NCBI RefSeq assembly: GCF_004745635.1
Contig: NZ_SRLB01000039.1
Coordinates: forward strand, 1-59,476
Direction: 5' to 3'
Length of the DNA stretch: 59,476 nt
Source of the DNA: Methylobacterium nonmethylotrophicum
GTDB lineage: Bacteria; Pseudomonadota; Alphaproteobacteria; Rhizobiales; Beijerinckiaceae
This document shows positions 32,627 to 42,643 of this stretch, piece after piece. Within the stretch, counting starts at the first letter, position 1. Every line of letters starts with the position of its first letter. The position numbers and the translations under genes are program-made. The notes beneath the pieces were generated by a model. That model ran no database searches, was not told the DNA's origin, and was given only the letters and a program-made list of their open reading frames with translations.

Positions 32627-33691
32627 ATGCCTGACCTGAGCAGCGCCGAGCTAGATCGGAGCTTCCTGTTCGGTCAGCGGGCGATGGAGTTGATGAAGGC
32701 GTACCGGTCGCCGGCCACGCCGCGCGGCTACGCCGTCTGGTACACCTACGTTGCCGGGCTGAATGCCCAGCTGAACGAGGCGATCAAGCGGATCACCGCC
32801 GAGCAAGGCGCCCTGACCGACAACAGCGTCGACCTCCTCTTCGAGACCTATATCGACGGCCGCCGGCTCTCGACCGAGACCGAGCGGGCGAGCGCGGGCG
32901 TGCTCACCGAGATCGAGCAGATCATGGAGATGCTCGACGCCGCGCTCGGCTCCACGGCACGCTATGGTGCCTCGCTCCAGGCCTTCAGCCAGGATCTGGC
33001 GGGTCCGGCGGTCAACCGCGCCCGGGTGCGGGAGATCGTCTCGTCGCTCGTCGTCACCACCCGCGACGTTGCCGCGAACAACCGCACCCTCGAGGCGCGG
33101 ATGCGCGAGAGCCGCAACGAGATCGAGACCCTGCGCGAGACCCTGGAAGCCGTACGGGTCGAATCCCTGACCGATCCCCTCACCGGCATCGGCAACCGCA
33201 AGCACTTCGAGGAGATGCTGCGCAAGGCCGTCGACCACGCCGCGGTGCAGGGCCAGCCGCTCTGCCTCGTCGTGCTCGACATCGATCACTTCAAGCGGTT
33301 CAACGACCTCTACGGCCACCTCACGGGCGACCAGGTGCTGCGGCTTGTGGCGATGACCATGCGCGAATGCGTCGAGCCGCGCACCACCATCGCGCGATTC
33401 GGCGGCGAGGAGTTCGGCATCATCCTGCCCGATTGCGGCCGGGACGAAGCGCGGGAGGTGTCCGAGAAGGTCCGCACCAGCGTGATGGGCCGAGAGCTGG
33501 TCAAGCGGTCGACCGGTGAGAGCCTGGGACGCATCACGGTGTCGATCGGCCTCGCCACCTACCGGCGCGGCGACACGGCCGTGTCGCTGCTGGAGCGGTC
33601 CGACCACTGCATGTTCACGGCCAAGCGCGCCGGCCGCAACCAGGTCGTCGACGACAGCGTGCCGGCCGAAATGGTCAACGACGTCGCCTGA
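32627..33691 (+). CDS. GGDEF diguanylate cyclase, PleD-type output domain
   Basis: The product is 354 residues. It probably makes cyclic-di-GMP from two GTP. Residues 1-170 are helical with a coiled coil next to the catalytic domain (RTLEARMRESRNEIETLRET). There is no membrane segment and no known sensor. The GGDEF domain starts at SLTDPLTGIGNRKHF. The active-site loop is FGGEEF (GGEEF at 259-263), LDIDHFKRFNDLYGH carries the metal site, and VSIGLA is present. At the position of the inhibitory RxxD site the sequence is ExxT, so feedback by product at this site is absent. Confidence 0.92.
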   Translation: MPDLSSAELDRSFLFGQRAMELMKAYRSPATPRGYAVWYTYVAGLNAQLNEAIKRITAEQGALTDNSVDLLFETYIDGRRLSTETERASAGVLTEIEQIMEMLDAALGSTARYGASLQAFSQDLAGPAVNRARVREIVSSLVVTTRDVAANNRTLEARMRESRNEIETLRETLEAVRVESLTDPLTGIGNRKHFEEMLRKAVDHAAVQGQPLCLVVLDIDHFKRFNDLYGHLTGDQVLRLVAMTMRECVEPRTTIARFGGEEFGIILPDCGRDEAREVSEKVRTSVMGRELVKRSTGESLGRITVSIGLATYRRGDTAVSLLERSDHCMFTAKRAGRNQVVDDSVPAEMVNDVA

Positions 33692-33692
33692 T

Positions 33693-33722
33693 GCCGGCCC
33701 CATGCCTGAACACGGGGCCGGC
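33693..33722. terminator. Bidirectional hairpin between convergent genes
   Basis: A perfect 9-bp stem, GCCGGCCCC with GGGGCCGGC (33693-33701 and 33714-33722), lies in the 41-bp gap between the convergent diguanylate cyclase and sufA genes. It can serve both strands. No T-runs are seen. Confidence 0.7.
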
Positions 33723-33732
33723 GCGCTGCCCG

Positions 33733-34113
33733 TCAGGCGTGGGCACCCGTCAGCGAGGCCGGGTCGGCGGGCGTGATCGCGACCGATTCGCCGCAGCCGC
33801 AGGCCGAGGTCTGGTTCGGATTGTTGAACACGAACTGCGACGCCAGCTTCGTGGTCTGGAAATCCATCTCGGTGCCGAGCAGGAACAGCACCGCCTTCGG
33901 GTCGATGAAGACGCGCACGCCCTTGTCCTCGACCACGTCCTCGCCGGGCTTCCGGTCCTCGGCGTATTCCATCGTGTAGCTCATCCCGGCGCAGCCGCCG
34001 TTCTTGACCCCGACGCGCAGGCCCGCGATCGGGCGCTCGGCGTCGGCCATGATGCCCTTGATCCGCGCGGCGGCGGCGTCGGTCAGCGACATCACCTTGA
34101 AGCTTGGTGCCAT
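33733..34113 (-). CDS. sufA: A-type iron-sulfur carrier SufA
   Basis: The product is 126 residues of the HesB/IscA/SufA family, which carries Fe-S clusters from the SufBCD scaffold to target proteins. The three conserved cysteines are present: GGCAGMSY and the pair in SACGCGES. The ATG at 34113 is used; a TTG two codons upstream is less likely. The gene belongs with the suf operon at 34857-41653 but is cut off from it by a gene on the other strand, so it needs its own promoter in the 128 bp before it. No box was recognised there. Confidence 0.93.
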   Translation of the reverse strand: MAPSFKVMSLTDAAAARIKGIMADAERPIAGLRVGVKNGGCAGMSYTMEYAEDRKPGEDVVEDKGVRVFIDPKAVLFLLGTEMDFQTTKLASQFVFNNPNQTSACGCGESVAITPADPASLTGAHA

Positions 34114-34241
34114 GTTCAAAACTCTCTCCGACGGCCGGGTTCAAGGCCCGGGCGGTTGAGGCGTGACGTTACGATGCGAAGATAAGCATCCCGTTGCCTG
34201 CGGTCCACCGGCGGGACGTGATAGGATGGGATGAGGGCTTC

Positions 34242-34850
34242 GTGGCGGAGACGGCGATAGCGGACGCGGCACGAAGGAGGATGACGCCGGAAGAGTTCTT
34301 TGCCTGGCAGGAGCACCAGGACGAGCCGTTCGAACTCGTCGACGGCGTTCCGGTGCCGAAACACCGGATGATGACCGGAGCCAGCGTCCAGCACGACCGG
34401 GTGACGGTGAACGTCATCGTCAGCCTCGGCAATCAGCTGCGCGGCTCCCGCTGCCGGCCGACCACGGACGACGTTTCGCTGCGCACCAGCATCACGACCA
34501 TCCGGCGGCCCGACGTCACGGTCGAGTGCGGCGAGCTGGTCTACGATACGCACGAGGCCCGCGAGTCGCGTCTCGTCGTCGAGGTGGCCTCACCCTCCAC
34601 CACCGCCGTCGACCGGACCGTGAAGCTCGAAGAGTACAAGCGCCACCCGACCCTCCGGTACATCCTGCTCCTCGAGACCGTGGCGCCGGTCGCCCTGCTC
34701 TACCGTCGAGCGGACGAGGCCTGGCAACCGGAGCTGTTCGAGGGGCTGGAGGCCGTCATCGCGCTGCCCGAGATCGGCGCGCGGCTCGCGCTCGCGGAGA
34801 TCTGCGACGGACTCACCTTCCCGTCGCGCATCACCGACGCGATGCGCTGA
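34242..34850 (+). CDS. Uma2-family (DUF820) putative endonuclease
   Basis: The product is 202 residues from the GTG at 34242. The ATG at 34281 sits directly on an AGGAGG, leaving no room for a ribosome. RMTPEEFFAWQEHQDEPFELVDG, RRPDVTVECG and SRLVVEVASPSTTAVDRTVKLEEYKRHPTL (shown here only as landmarks: Asp of RRPD, Glu of VVEV, Lys of the YKR helix) form the PD-(D/E)XK nuclease layout. Function of these proteins is poorly known, and they multiply in some genomes. It sits antisense between sufT and sufA, so it looks like an insertion. Confidence 0.85.
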   Translation: MAETAIADAARRRMTPEEFFAWQEHQDEPFELVDGVPVPKHRMMTGASVQHDRVTVNVIVSLGNQLRGSRCRPTTDDVSLRTSITTIRRPDVTVECGELVYDTHEARESRLVVEVASPSTTAVDRTVKLEEYKRHPTLRYILLLETVAPVALLYRRADEAWQPELFEGLEAVIALPEIGARLALAEICDGLTFPSRITDAMR

Positions 34851-34856
34851 CCCGGC

Positions 34857-35249
34857 TCACCACATGTCGAGCGCGATGCGGGCCTCGTCGGACATCCGGC
34901 TCTGGTCCCACGGCGGATCGAACACCATCGTGACGCTGCAGCCGGCGACGCCCGGCACCGCCGAGACGGCGTTCTCGACCCAGCCCGGCATCTCGCCGGC
35001 CACCGGGCAGCCCGGGGCGGTCAGGGTCATGTCGATCGCGACGTTGCGGTCGTCGGCGATGTCGACCCGGTAGATCAGGCCGAGCTCGTAGATGTCGGCC
35101 GGGATCTCCGGGTCGTAGACGGATTTGAGCGCCGCCACGATGCCGTCGGTCAGGCGGTCCATCTCCTCCGGCGGGATCGCCGAGGCGTTCACTTGGGCAT
35201 TCCGTTGCGGGGTATTCGCGCCGCTTGCGGCGGCTGGGGTGTCGGTCAT
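34857..35249 (-). CDS. sufT: SUF-associated DUF59/MIP18 protein SufT
   Basis: The product is 130 residues. After a variable N-terminal 25 residues comes the DUF59 domain: SVYDPEIPADIYELGLIY, MTLTAPGCPVAG (with the conserved Cys) and VFDPPWDQSRMSDEAR. SufT proteins help mature Fe-S proteins, as MIP18/Cia2 does in eukaryotes. The gene starts 10 bp after sufS and is the last of the contiguous suf operon. Confidence 0.93.
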   Translation of the reverse strand: MTDTPAAASGANTPQRNAQVNASAIPPEEMDRLTDGIVAALKSVYDPEIPADIYELGLIYRVDIADDRNVAIDMTLTAPGCPVAGEMPGWVENAVSAVPGVAGCSVTMVFDPPWDQSRMSDEARIALDMW

Positions 35250-35259
35250 GCGCGGTTCC

Positions 35260-36504
35260 TCACGCGAACATCCGCTCGGCCCGGGTCAGGGCGGAGACGA
35301 GGGCATCGATCTCCGCCGTCGTATTATACAGGCCGAACGAGGCGCGACAGGTCGATGTGGTGCCGAAGCGCTTCAGCAGCGGCATGGCGCAGTGGGTGCC
35401 GGCCCGCACCGCGACGCCCTGGCGGTCGATGACGGTCGCGACGTCGTGGGCGTGCGCCCCCTTCATCTCGAAGGAGATCACCGCACCCTTGTGGCGCGCC
35501 GTGCCGATGATCCTGAGGCTGTTCATGCCGCGCAGGCGCTCCTGCGCGTAGGCGAGAAGGTGCGCCTCGTGGGCGGCGATGCGCTCGCGGCCGAGGCTCA
35601 TCATGAATTCGAGCGCCGCCCCGAGCCCGACCGCCTCGACGATCGCCGGGGTGCCGGCCTCGAAGCGGTGCGGGGGCGCGTTGTAGGTGATGCGCTCCTC
35701 CTCGACGATCTCGATCATCTCGCCGCCGCCCTGGTAGGGCGGGAGGCGCTCCAGCCACTCCTTCTTGCCGTAGAGCACGCCGATGCCGGTCGGGCCGTAG
35801 ACCTTGTGACCGGTGAAGACGAAGAAGTCGCAATCGAGGGCCTGGACGTCGATCGCCTGGTGCACCGCGCTCTGCGCCCCGTCGAGCAGCACCGGCACGC
35901 CGTGCGCGTGGGCGATGCGCACGATCTCCTCGGCCGGCGTGACCGTGCCGAGCACGTTCGACATGTGGCTGATCGCCACCATCTTGGTCTTGGGCGAGAA
36001 CAGCTTCTCGAAGTCGTCGACCAGGAAGTTGCCCTCGTCGTCGACGGGGGCGAATTTCAGCACGGCGCCACGGCGCTCGCGCAGGAAGTGCCAGGGCACG
36101 ATGTTGGAATGGTGCTCCATGATCGACAGGATGATCTCGTCACCCTCGCCGATCAGCCCGGCCCAGCCCATGCAGGTCGCGACCAGGTTATAGGCCTCGG
36201 TGGCGTTGCGGGTGAAGACGATCTCGTCGGTGGAGCGGGCGTTGAGGAACTGGCGCGTCGTCTCGCGGGCGCCCTCGAACCCCTCCGTGGCGGCGTTCGC
36301 CATGAAGTGCAGGCCGCGATGAACGTTGGCGTAGGCCGTCTCCATCGCGCCCGACATCGCGTCGATCACCGCCCGCGGCTTCTGCGCCGAGGCGGCGTTG
36401 TCGAGGTAGACCAGCGGCTTGCCGTAGACCTGCTGCGACAGGATCGGGAATTGCGCCCGGATCGCCTCGACGTCGTAGGGGGTCTGAAGGACGGGTGCGT
36501 TCAT
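35260..36504 (-). CDS. sufS: Cysteine desulfurase SufS
   Basis: The product is 414 residues, a group II desulfurase that supplies sulfide from cysteine to SufBCD. PLP Lys lies in FTGHKVYGPTGIGVLYGK, the cofactor Asp in LLDGAQSAVH, and the catalytic Cys in RAGTHCAMPLL near residue 365, followed by RASFGLYNT. No sufE or sufU gene is seen nearby, which leaves the sulfur acceptor open. It lies between sufD and sufT. Confidence 0.95.
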   Translation of the reverse strand: MNAPVLQTPYDVEAIRAQFPILSQQVYGKPLVYLDNAASAQKPRAVIDAMSGAMETAYANVHRGLHFMANAATEGFEGARETTRQFLNARSTDEIVFTRNATEAYNLVATCMGWAGLIGEGDEIILSIMEHHSNIVPWHFLRERRGAVLKFAPVDDEGNFLVDDFEKLFSPKTKMVAISHMSNVLGTVTPAEEIVRIAHAHGVPVLLDGAQSAVHQAIDVQALDCDFFVFTGHKVYGPTGIGVLYGKKEWLERLPPYQGGGEMIEIVEEERITYNAPPHRFEAGTPAIVEAVGLGAALEFMMSLGRERIAAHEAHLLAYAQERLRGMNSLRIIGTARHKGAVISFEMKGAHAHDVATVIDRQGVAVRAGTHCAMPLLKRFGTTSTCRASFGLYNTTAEIDALVSALTRAERMFA

Positions 36505-36569
36505 GGCGGGCTCTCGTGCAGGGCGTGAGAGAGGGGCCGGCCCGCGGGCCGGCCCGACCGTGCGTTGGT

Positions 36570-37889
36570 TCAGCCGCGGCGGGACAGCCAGGCCTCGATC
36601 TCGGCGATCATCGCCTCGCGGGCGCCCGCGTGGGTCACCGCCTCGATCGCCTCGCCCAGGAAGGCCTGGACCAGCAGGCTCTCGGCCTGCGCCCGCGGCA
36701 GGCCGCGGGCCATCAGGTAGAACAGCAGGTCGTCGTCCGGGGCGCCGCAGGTCGCGCCGTGGCCGCAGGCCACGTCATCGGCGAAGATCTCCAGCTCCGG
36801 CTTGTTCATCATCTGCCCCTCGTCGGTGAGGAGGAGGCAGTCGGACTTCATCTTGCCGTCGGTCTTCTGGGCGACCTGGCGGACGATGATCTTGCCCTGG
36901 AACACGCCGGTGGCGTCGCCGTCGATCACCGTCTTGAACTGCTCGCGGCTGACGCCGCCGAGGGCGGCGTGGTCGGCGAGCAGGGTCGAGTCGGCGAGCT
37001 GGCCGTCGCGGATCATCGCGGCGCCGTTGACGGTGGCGGTCGCATCGTCCCCTGCGAAGTGCAGGTAGAGCTGGTGGCGCGACAGCACCGCCCCGGTCAC
37101 CACGTTGACGGTCTCGATATGCGAGCCGGCGCCGAGGCGGGCCGAGACGGTCGAGAGCGCGATGGCGGCGTCGCCCTCGAGGTTGAGCCGGCTGTGCAGC
37201 ACGCGGGCGCGGTCGCTGACCACGACGTCGAGGACGTCGTTGGGCTGGTAGGCGATCCCGTCCGGGCCCTCGTGGCTCTCGAGGATCGTGACCTCGGCGT
37301 CGTCGCCGGCGACGACGAGCACGCGGGTCGCGGTCGAGAACGGCGCGGAGCCGGTGCCGACGAAGCGCAGGTGCAGGGCCCGCTCGATCCTGGCGCCGTC
37401 GGCGACCCGGATCACCGCCCCATCCGCCATGAAGGCGGCGTTGAGCTGGTAGATCGGGTTCTCGCGGGTCTGCTCGACCGGCGCCAGATGGTCGAGGAGC
37501 GGGTGCCCCTCGGCCATCGCACGCGCGAACGGCACCACCTCCAGGCCCTCGGGCAGGCCGGCGAGGTCGGAGAGGGCCGCGACGAGGTGACCGTTGACGA
37601 AGGTGAGGCGCGCTGCCTCGATTCCGGCGAAGCCCCGGGCGGTCTTGACGGCGTTGCGGGCGGTCTCCGCGTCGGGGGCGTCGGCCGGCGGCGCGGCCTC
37701 GCGGAGAGCGGCGCGCAGGTCGGTGTACTTGAACGCCTCGACGCGGCGATGCGGCAGGCCCGCCGCCTCGAAGTAGCGGAACGCCTCCTCGCGGGCGATG
37801 GCCGCCCCGGGGAGCTTGAGCCGCTGGACCTCGAACAGCTTCGAGAGCCCGGTCTCGGCGGCGGTGCGGAGGGTCGTGACGTCGGCCAT
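36570..37889 (-). CDS. sufD: Fe-S scaffold protein SufD
   Basis: The product is 439 residues. SufD pairs with SufB and SufC in the cluster scaffold. The N-terminus is helical (REEAFRYFEAAGLPHRRVEAFKYTDL). The C-terminal beta-helix ends in ADDVACGHGATCG with the conserved His/Cys, then DDDLLFYLMARGLPRAQAESLL. The ATG at 37889 starts MADVTTL, 2 bp after the sufC stop. Confidence 0.94.
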   Translation of the reverse strand: MADVTTLRTAAETGLSKLFEVQRLKLPGAAIAREEAFRYFEAAGLPHRRVEAFKYTDLRAALREAAPPADAPDAETARNAVKTARGFAGIEAARLTFVNGHLVAALSDLAGLPEGLEVVPFARAMAEGHPLLDHLAPVEQTRENPIYQLNAAFMADGAVIRVADGARIERALHLRFVGTGSAPFSTATRVLVVAGDDAEVTILESHEGPDGIAYQPNDVLDVVVSDRARVLHSRLNLEGDAAIALSTVSARLGAGSHIETVNVVTGAVLSRHQLYLHFAGDDATATVNGAAMIRDGQLADSTLLADHAALGGVSREQFKTVIDGDATGVFQGKIIVRQVAQKTDGKMKSDCLLLTDEGQMMNKPELEIFADDVACGHGATCGAPDDDLLFYLMARGLPRAQAESLLVQAFLGEAIEAVTHAGAREAMIAEIEAWLSRRG

Positions 37890-37891
37890 GG

Positions 37892-38644
37892 TCACGCGGC
37901 CTCGCTCGCACGGTACTCGGCGTAGCCCGAGGCCTCGAGCTCGAGGGCGAGCTCCTTGCCGCCGGACTTCACCACCCGGCCCTGCGCCATCACGTGCACG
38001 GTGTCGGGCACGATGTGGTTGAGCAGGCGCTGGTAGTGGGTGATGACCAGGAAGCTGCGATCTTTCGCCCGCAGGGCATTCACGCCCTCCGAGACGATGC
38101 GCAGCGCGTCGATGTCGAGGCCGGAATCGGTCTCGTCGAGGACGCAGAAGCGCGGCGACAGGAGCGCCATCTGCAGGATCTCCATGCGCTTCTTCTCGCC
38201 GCCGGAGAATCCGACATTGAGGGCGCGCTTGAGCATCTCGCGGTTGATCTCGAGCTTGTCGGCCGCCGCGAAGACCTGGCGCATGAAGTCGGGGGTGGTC
38301 AGTTCCTCCTCGCCGCGGGTCTTGCGCTGGGCGTTCATCGCCGCCTTGAGGAAGGTCATGGTGCCGACGCCCGGGATCTCCAGCGGGTACTGAAAGGCCA
38401 GGAAGATGCCGGCCGCCGCGCGGGCATCCGCCTCCATCTCCAGGATGTTCTCGCCGTCGAGCAGGATCTCGCCGTCGAGGACCTCGTAATCCTCCTTGCC
38501 GGCGATGACGTAGGACAGGGTCGACTTGCCGGAGCCGTTCGGCCCCATGATGGCGGCGACCTCGCCGTCGTTGACGGTCAGGCTGAGGCCGTTGAGGATG
38601 CGCTTGTCCTCGATGTTGACGACCAGGTTCTTGATCTCGAGCAT
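37892..38644 (-). CDS. sufC: Fe-S assembly ATPase SufC
   Basis: The product is 250 residues, an ABC-type ATPase that drives the SufBD scaffold. Walker A is MGPNGSGKSTLSY, the signature is FSGGEKKRMEI, and Walker B is FCVLDETDSGLDIDAL. It has no membrane domain, as expected. It lies between the small coiled-coil gene and sufD, and 2 bp separate it from the latter. Confidence 0.96.
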   Translation of the reverse strand: MLEIKNLVVNIEDKRILNGLSLTVNDGEVAAIMGPNGSGKSTLSYVIAGKEDYEVLDGEILLDGENILEMEADARAAAGIFLAFQYPLEIPGVGTMTFLKAAMNAQRKTRGEEELTTPDFMRQVFAAADKLEINREMLKRALNVGFSGGEKKRMEILQMALLSPRFCVLDETDSGLDIDALRIVSEGVNALRAKDRSFLVITHYQRLLNHIVPDTVHVMAQGRVVKSGGKELALELEASGYAEYRASEAA

Positions 38645-38716
38645 GGTGATGAGTCCTATCGGACCACGCGGTCATCCTGCGGGATGACCGCCGGTCGGAA
38701 TGTTTTTGAAATCGGA

Positions 38717-38935
38717 TTAGTCGACGAGTTCGAGCCGCCGTTCGATGCGTTCGAGCCGATGCTTGATCGCAGCGATGTCGCCGTGATCGAATTCCTGCAG
38801 CGTCACGACGCCCGCGAGGTGCTGGCGAATGGACGTCATCTCGGCCCGCAGGCCGCGCATGTCGTCCTTGATGCCGGAGATGTCGCTTCGGATCGCCCGC
38901 AAATGTTCGAGCACGATGTTGTCTGGCTCGGCCAT
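38717..38935 (-). CDS. Small coiled-coil protein within the suf operon
   Basis: The product is 72 residues of no recognised family. Heptad-like spacing of Ile and Leu runs through almost all of it (IVLEHLRAIRSDISGIKDDM near the start, IAAIKHRLERIERRLELVD at the end), so it should form a coiled-coil oligomer. It starts 4 bp after sufB and precedes sufC, so it is cotranscribed with the scaffold genes. Whether it serves Fe-S assembly is an inference from position. Confidence 0.75.
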   Translation of the reverse strand: MAEPDNIVLEHLRAIRSDISGIKDDMRGLRAEMTSIRQHLAGVVTLQEFDHGDIAAIKHRLERIERRLELVD

Positions 38936-38939
38936 GGCG

Positions 38940-40409
<1,470 letters not shown>

Positions 40410-40477
40410 ACCCGTCTCCTACCGCTGACGGCTTCAAGGGCCGCGAGGTGATGACACGGCCGGGGCCGGGCGCGCCT

Positions 40478-41653
40478 TCACGCCGCCCGCTCCCGGCGCT
40501 TATATAGGGACGAAACCAGCCGATCGAAGGCCGCGAGGAACCTTTCCCCGTCCTCTTCCCGGCTGTTCCACCCCAAACTCACGCGCAGCGCCCCCGCGGA
40601 CAGGGCCGGATCGACCCCCATCGCCGCGAGCACGCCGGAGCGCGAAACCTTGCCCGAGGCGCAGGCCGCCCCGGACGACACCGCGATCCCGTCGAGGTCG
40701 AGGGCGATCAGGGCCGTCTCGGCCTTGAGCCCCGGCACCGCGAAACACAGGGTGTTCGGCAGGCGCTCGGCCCCCGCCCCGAACACCACGGCGTCCGGCG
40801 CCCGGGCCCGCACGCCCGCCTCGATCGCGTCACGCAGGGCCCCGAGGCGAAGGGCCTCCGCCGGCAGGGCGGCGAGCGCGGCCTCCGCAGCGACGCCGAA
40901 CCCGACGATGCCCGCCACGTTCTCGGTCCCGGCCCGCAGGCGCGCCTCCTGCCCGCCGCCACGGATGAGGCCGGGCTCCAGGGTCGCGTCCTCCCCGAGC
41001 ACGATGGCGCCGACGCCCTTCGGTGCTCCGAGCTTGTGGCCCGACAGCGTCAGCGCGTCGATTCCTGTGATATTGCGCGCGATCGAAACCCGTCCAGCCG
41101 CCTGGACGGCGTCGCTGTGGAGCAGGGCGCCGTACTGGCATGTGAACGCCGCAACCCTCGAAAGAGGCTGGACCACGCCGGTCTCGTTGTTGGCGGCCTG
41201 GATCGAGACCAGGGCGGTGCCCCCCCGCGCGGCGAGGCCTGAGAGCCGGGCCTCCAGCACGTCGAGCCGCAGAACCCCGTCGCCGTCGACCGGCAGGATC
41301 TCCGTCGCCTCCGCCGGGAAGCCGTGCCCTTGCAGGCAGCACGGGTGCTCGGTCGCGCCGATCAGCAGCCGGGTCGGGGCCGGCACCCCGCGCCGGCGCA
41401 GCGCGCCCGACAGGACGGCGTTCGCCGCCTCGGTGCCGCCGCTGGTGAACACCACCCGCGACGCTGCCGCCCCGGCGAGGGCCGCGACCGGCGCGCGCGC
41501 CGCCTCGACGGCGGCACGGGCCGCCCGTCCCTCGCGGTGGACCGAGGACGGGTTGCCCGGAAGCTCGACGAGCGCGCGCAGGACGGCCTCCGCCACCTCC
41601 GGCCGCAGGGCCGAGGTCGCGTTATGGTCGAGATAGGCGCGCGCGCGCTCCAT
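40478..41653 (-). CDS. NifS/IscS-like cysteine desulfurase
   Basis: The product is 391 residues, a group I desulfurase. YLDHNATSALRPEV opens the fold. PLP Lys lies in LSGHKLGAPKGVGAIV, cofactor contacts in HSDAVQAAGRV, and the catalytic Cys in VSSGAACASGKVSRSGVL. It heads the suf operon, so the operon carries two desulfurases of different groups (the other is sufS). The ATG at 41653 matches the family start; a longer frame upstream adds unrelated residues. Two Irr-type boxes lie 118-150 bp upstream. An iscR or rrf2 gene, often found next to it in relatives, is absent. Confidence 0.93.
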   Translation of the reverse strand: MERARAYLDHNATSALRPEVAEAVLRALVELPGNPSSVHREGRAARAAVEAARAPVAALAGAAASRVVFTSGGTEAANAVLSGALRRRGVPAPTRLLIGATEHPCCLQGHGFPAEATEILPVDGDGVLRLDVLEARLSGLAARGGTALVSIQAANNETGVVQPLSRVAAFTCQYGALLHSDAVQAAGRVSIARNITGIDALTLSGHKLGAPKGVGAIVLGEDATLEPGLIRGGGQEARLRAGTENVAGIVGFGVAAEAALAALPAEALRLGALRDAIEAGVRARAPDAVVFGAGAERLPNTLCFAVPGLKAETALIALDLDGIAVSSGAACASGKVSRSGVLAAMGVDPALSAGALRVSLGWNSREEDGERFLAAFDRLVSSLYKRRERAA

Positions 41654-41768
41654 GCGCTGAATTCCTTTGCCTTTCCCCCTGGGTGCCGTGCTAAGGCCCG
41701 CCCGGGACACGCGTAATCAGATGGTACGTGCCCGCCGGCACTGGACCCGGGACTGCGGCACCACGTAG

Positions 41769-41804
41769 TTTAGAATTGTTCTAGTGACCTAGAACGGTTC
41801 TAAG
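41769..41804. promoter_or_regulatory. Two tandem Irr (ICE) boxes
   Basis: TAGAATTGTTCTA (41771-41783, extended left to TTTAGAA) and TAGAACGGTTCTA (41790-41802, extended right to TTCTAAG) are perfect inverted repeats of TAGAA-N3-TTCTA, starting 19 bp apart. They match the iron control element TTTAGAA-N3-TTCTAAA bound by the rhizobial regulator Irr. They lie between the divergent suf operon and the hydrolase/TonB-receptor genes and could control both. Confidence 0.8.
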
Positions 41805-41909
41805 GGTGCTTTTATGGGAGACGGGACCCGAGTCAAGGTTCGGCCCCGCGCTCAAACGTCCGTTCCTGTGCCGCGCTCACGCACCCTTGAAGGCTAAAGA
41901 GGTTCGTTC

Positions 41910-42566
41910 ATGCCCGAGGTCATCTTCGCCGGTCCGGCCGGTCGGCTGGAGGGGCGCTACCAGGCGCCGAAGCAGAAGGGCGCCCCGATCGCCATCGTGC
42001 TGCACCCGCACCCGCAATTCGGCGGCACGATGAACAACCAGATCGTCTACAACCTGTTTTATACGTTCGCGAATCGCGGCTTCGCGGCCCTGCGGTTCAA
42101 CTTCCGGGGCGTCGGACGCAGCCAGGGCTCCTTCGATCACGGCGTCGGCGAGCTGTCGGACGCGGCCGCCGCCCTCGACTGGGTGCAGGCGGTCAACCCG
42201 GAGGCCCGCGCCTGCTGGATCGCCGGCGTGTCGTTCGGCTCGTGGATCGGCATGCAGTTGCTGATGCGCCGCCCGGAGATCGAGGGCTTCATCTCGATCG
42301 CCGCGATGGCCAACCGCTACGATTTCAGCTTCCTGGCCCCCTGCCCCTCCTCGGGCCTGTTCGTGCACGGCTCCGAGGACCGGGTCGCGCCGGCCCGCGA
42401 GGTGATGCCGGTGATCGAGAAGGTGAAGACCCAGAAGGGCGTCGTCATCGAGCACCAGATCGTCGAGGGCGCCAACCACTTCTTCGACGGCAAGGTCGAC
42501 GAGCTGACCCAGACGGTCGAGACCTACCTCGACAAGCGGCTCGGCAAGCGCGACGAGGCGGCCTGA
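41910..42566 (+). CDS. Alpha/beta hydrolase
   Basis: The product is 218 residues. The fold shows IVLHPHPQFGGTMNN, FNFRGVGRSQGSFDHG, and a nucleophile elbow WIAGVSFGSWIGM with Ser in GVSFG. A late acid is in VHGSEDRVAP and a His in GANHFFDGKVDEL. This small family of dienelactone-hydrolase-like proteins is often found beside the desulfurase and suf genes in alphaproteobacteria, although its role is unknown. It is divergent from suf and shares the Irr-box region with it. Confidence 0.88.
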   Translation: MPEVIFAGPAGRLEGRYQAPKQKGAPIAIVLHPHPQFGGTMNNQIVYNLFYTFANRGFAALRFNFRGVGRSQGSFDHGVGELSDAAAALDWVQAVNPEARACWIAGVSFGSWIGMQLLMRRPEIEGFISIAAMANRYDFSFLAPCPSSGLFVHGSEDRVAPAREVMPVIEKVKTQKGVVIEHQIVEGANHFFDGKVDELTQTVETYLDKRLGKRDEAA

Positions 42567-42643
42567 GCAGCCACCGGCGATCCCCTCCTCCACCCGCCCG
42601 GGGCCGCGCGGCGCCCCGGGGCGACCGCCGCGAGGTTCCTCCC

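Noticed and set aside
37892..38675. A 701-residue fusion of SufD with a sequence read across sufC
   Set aside because: The upper part is sufC in another frame; SufC and SufD are separate genes with a 2-bp gap.
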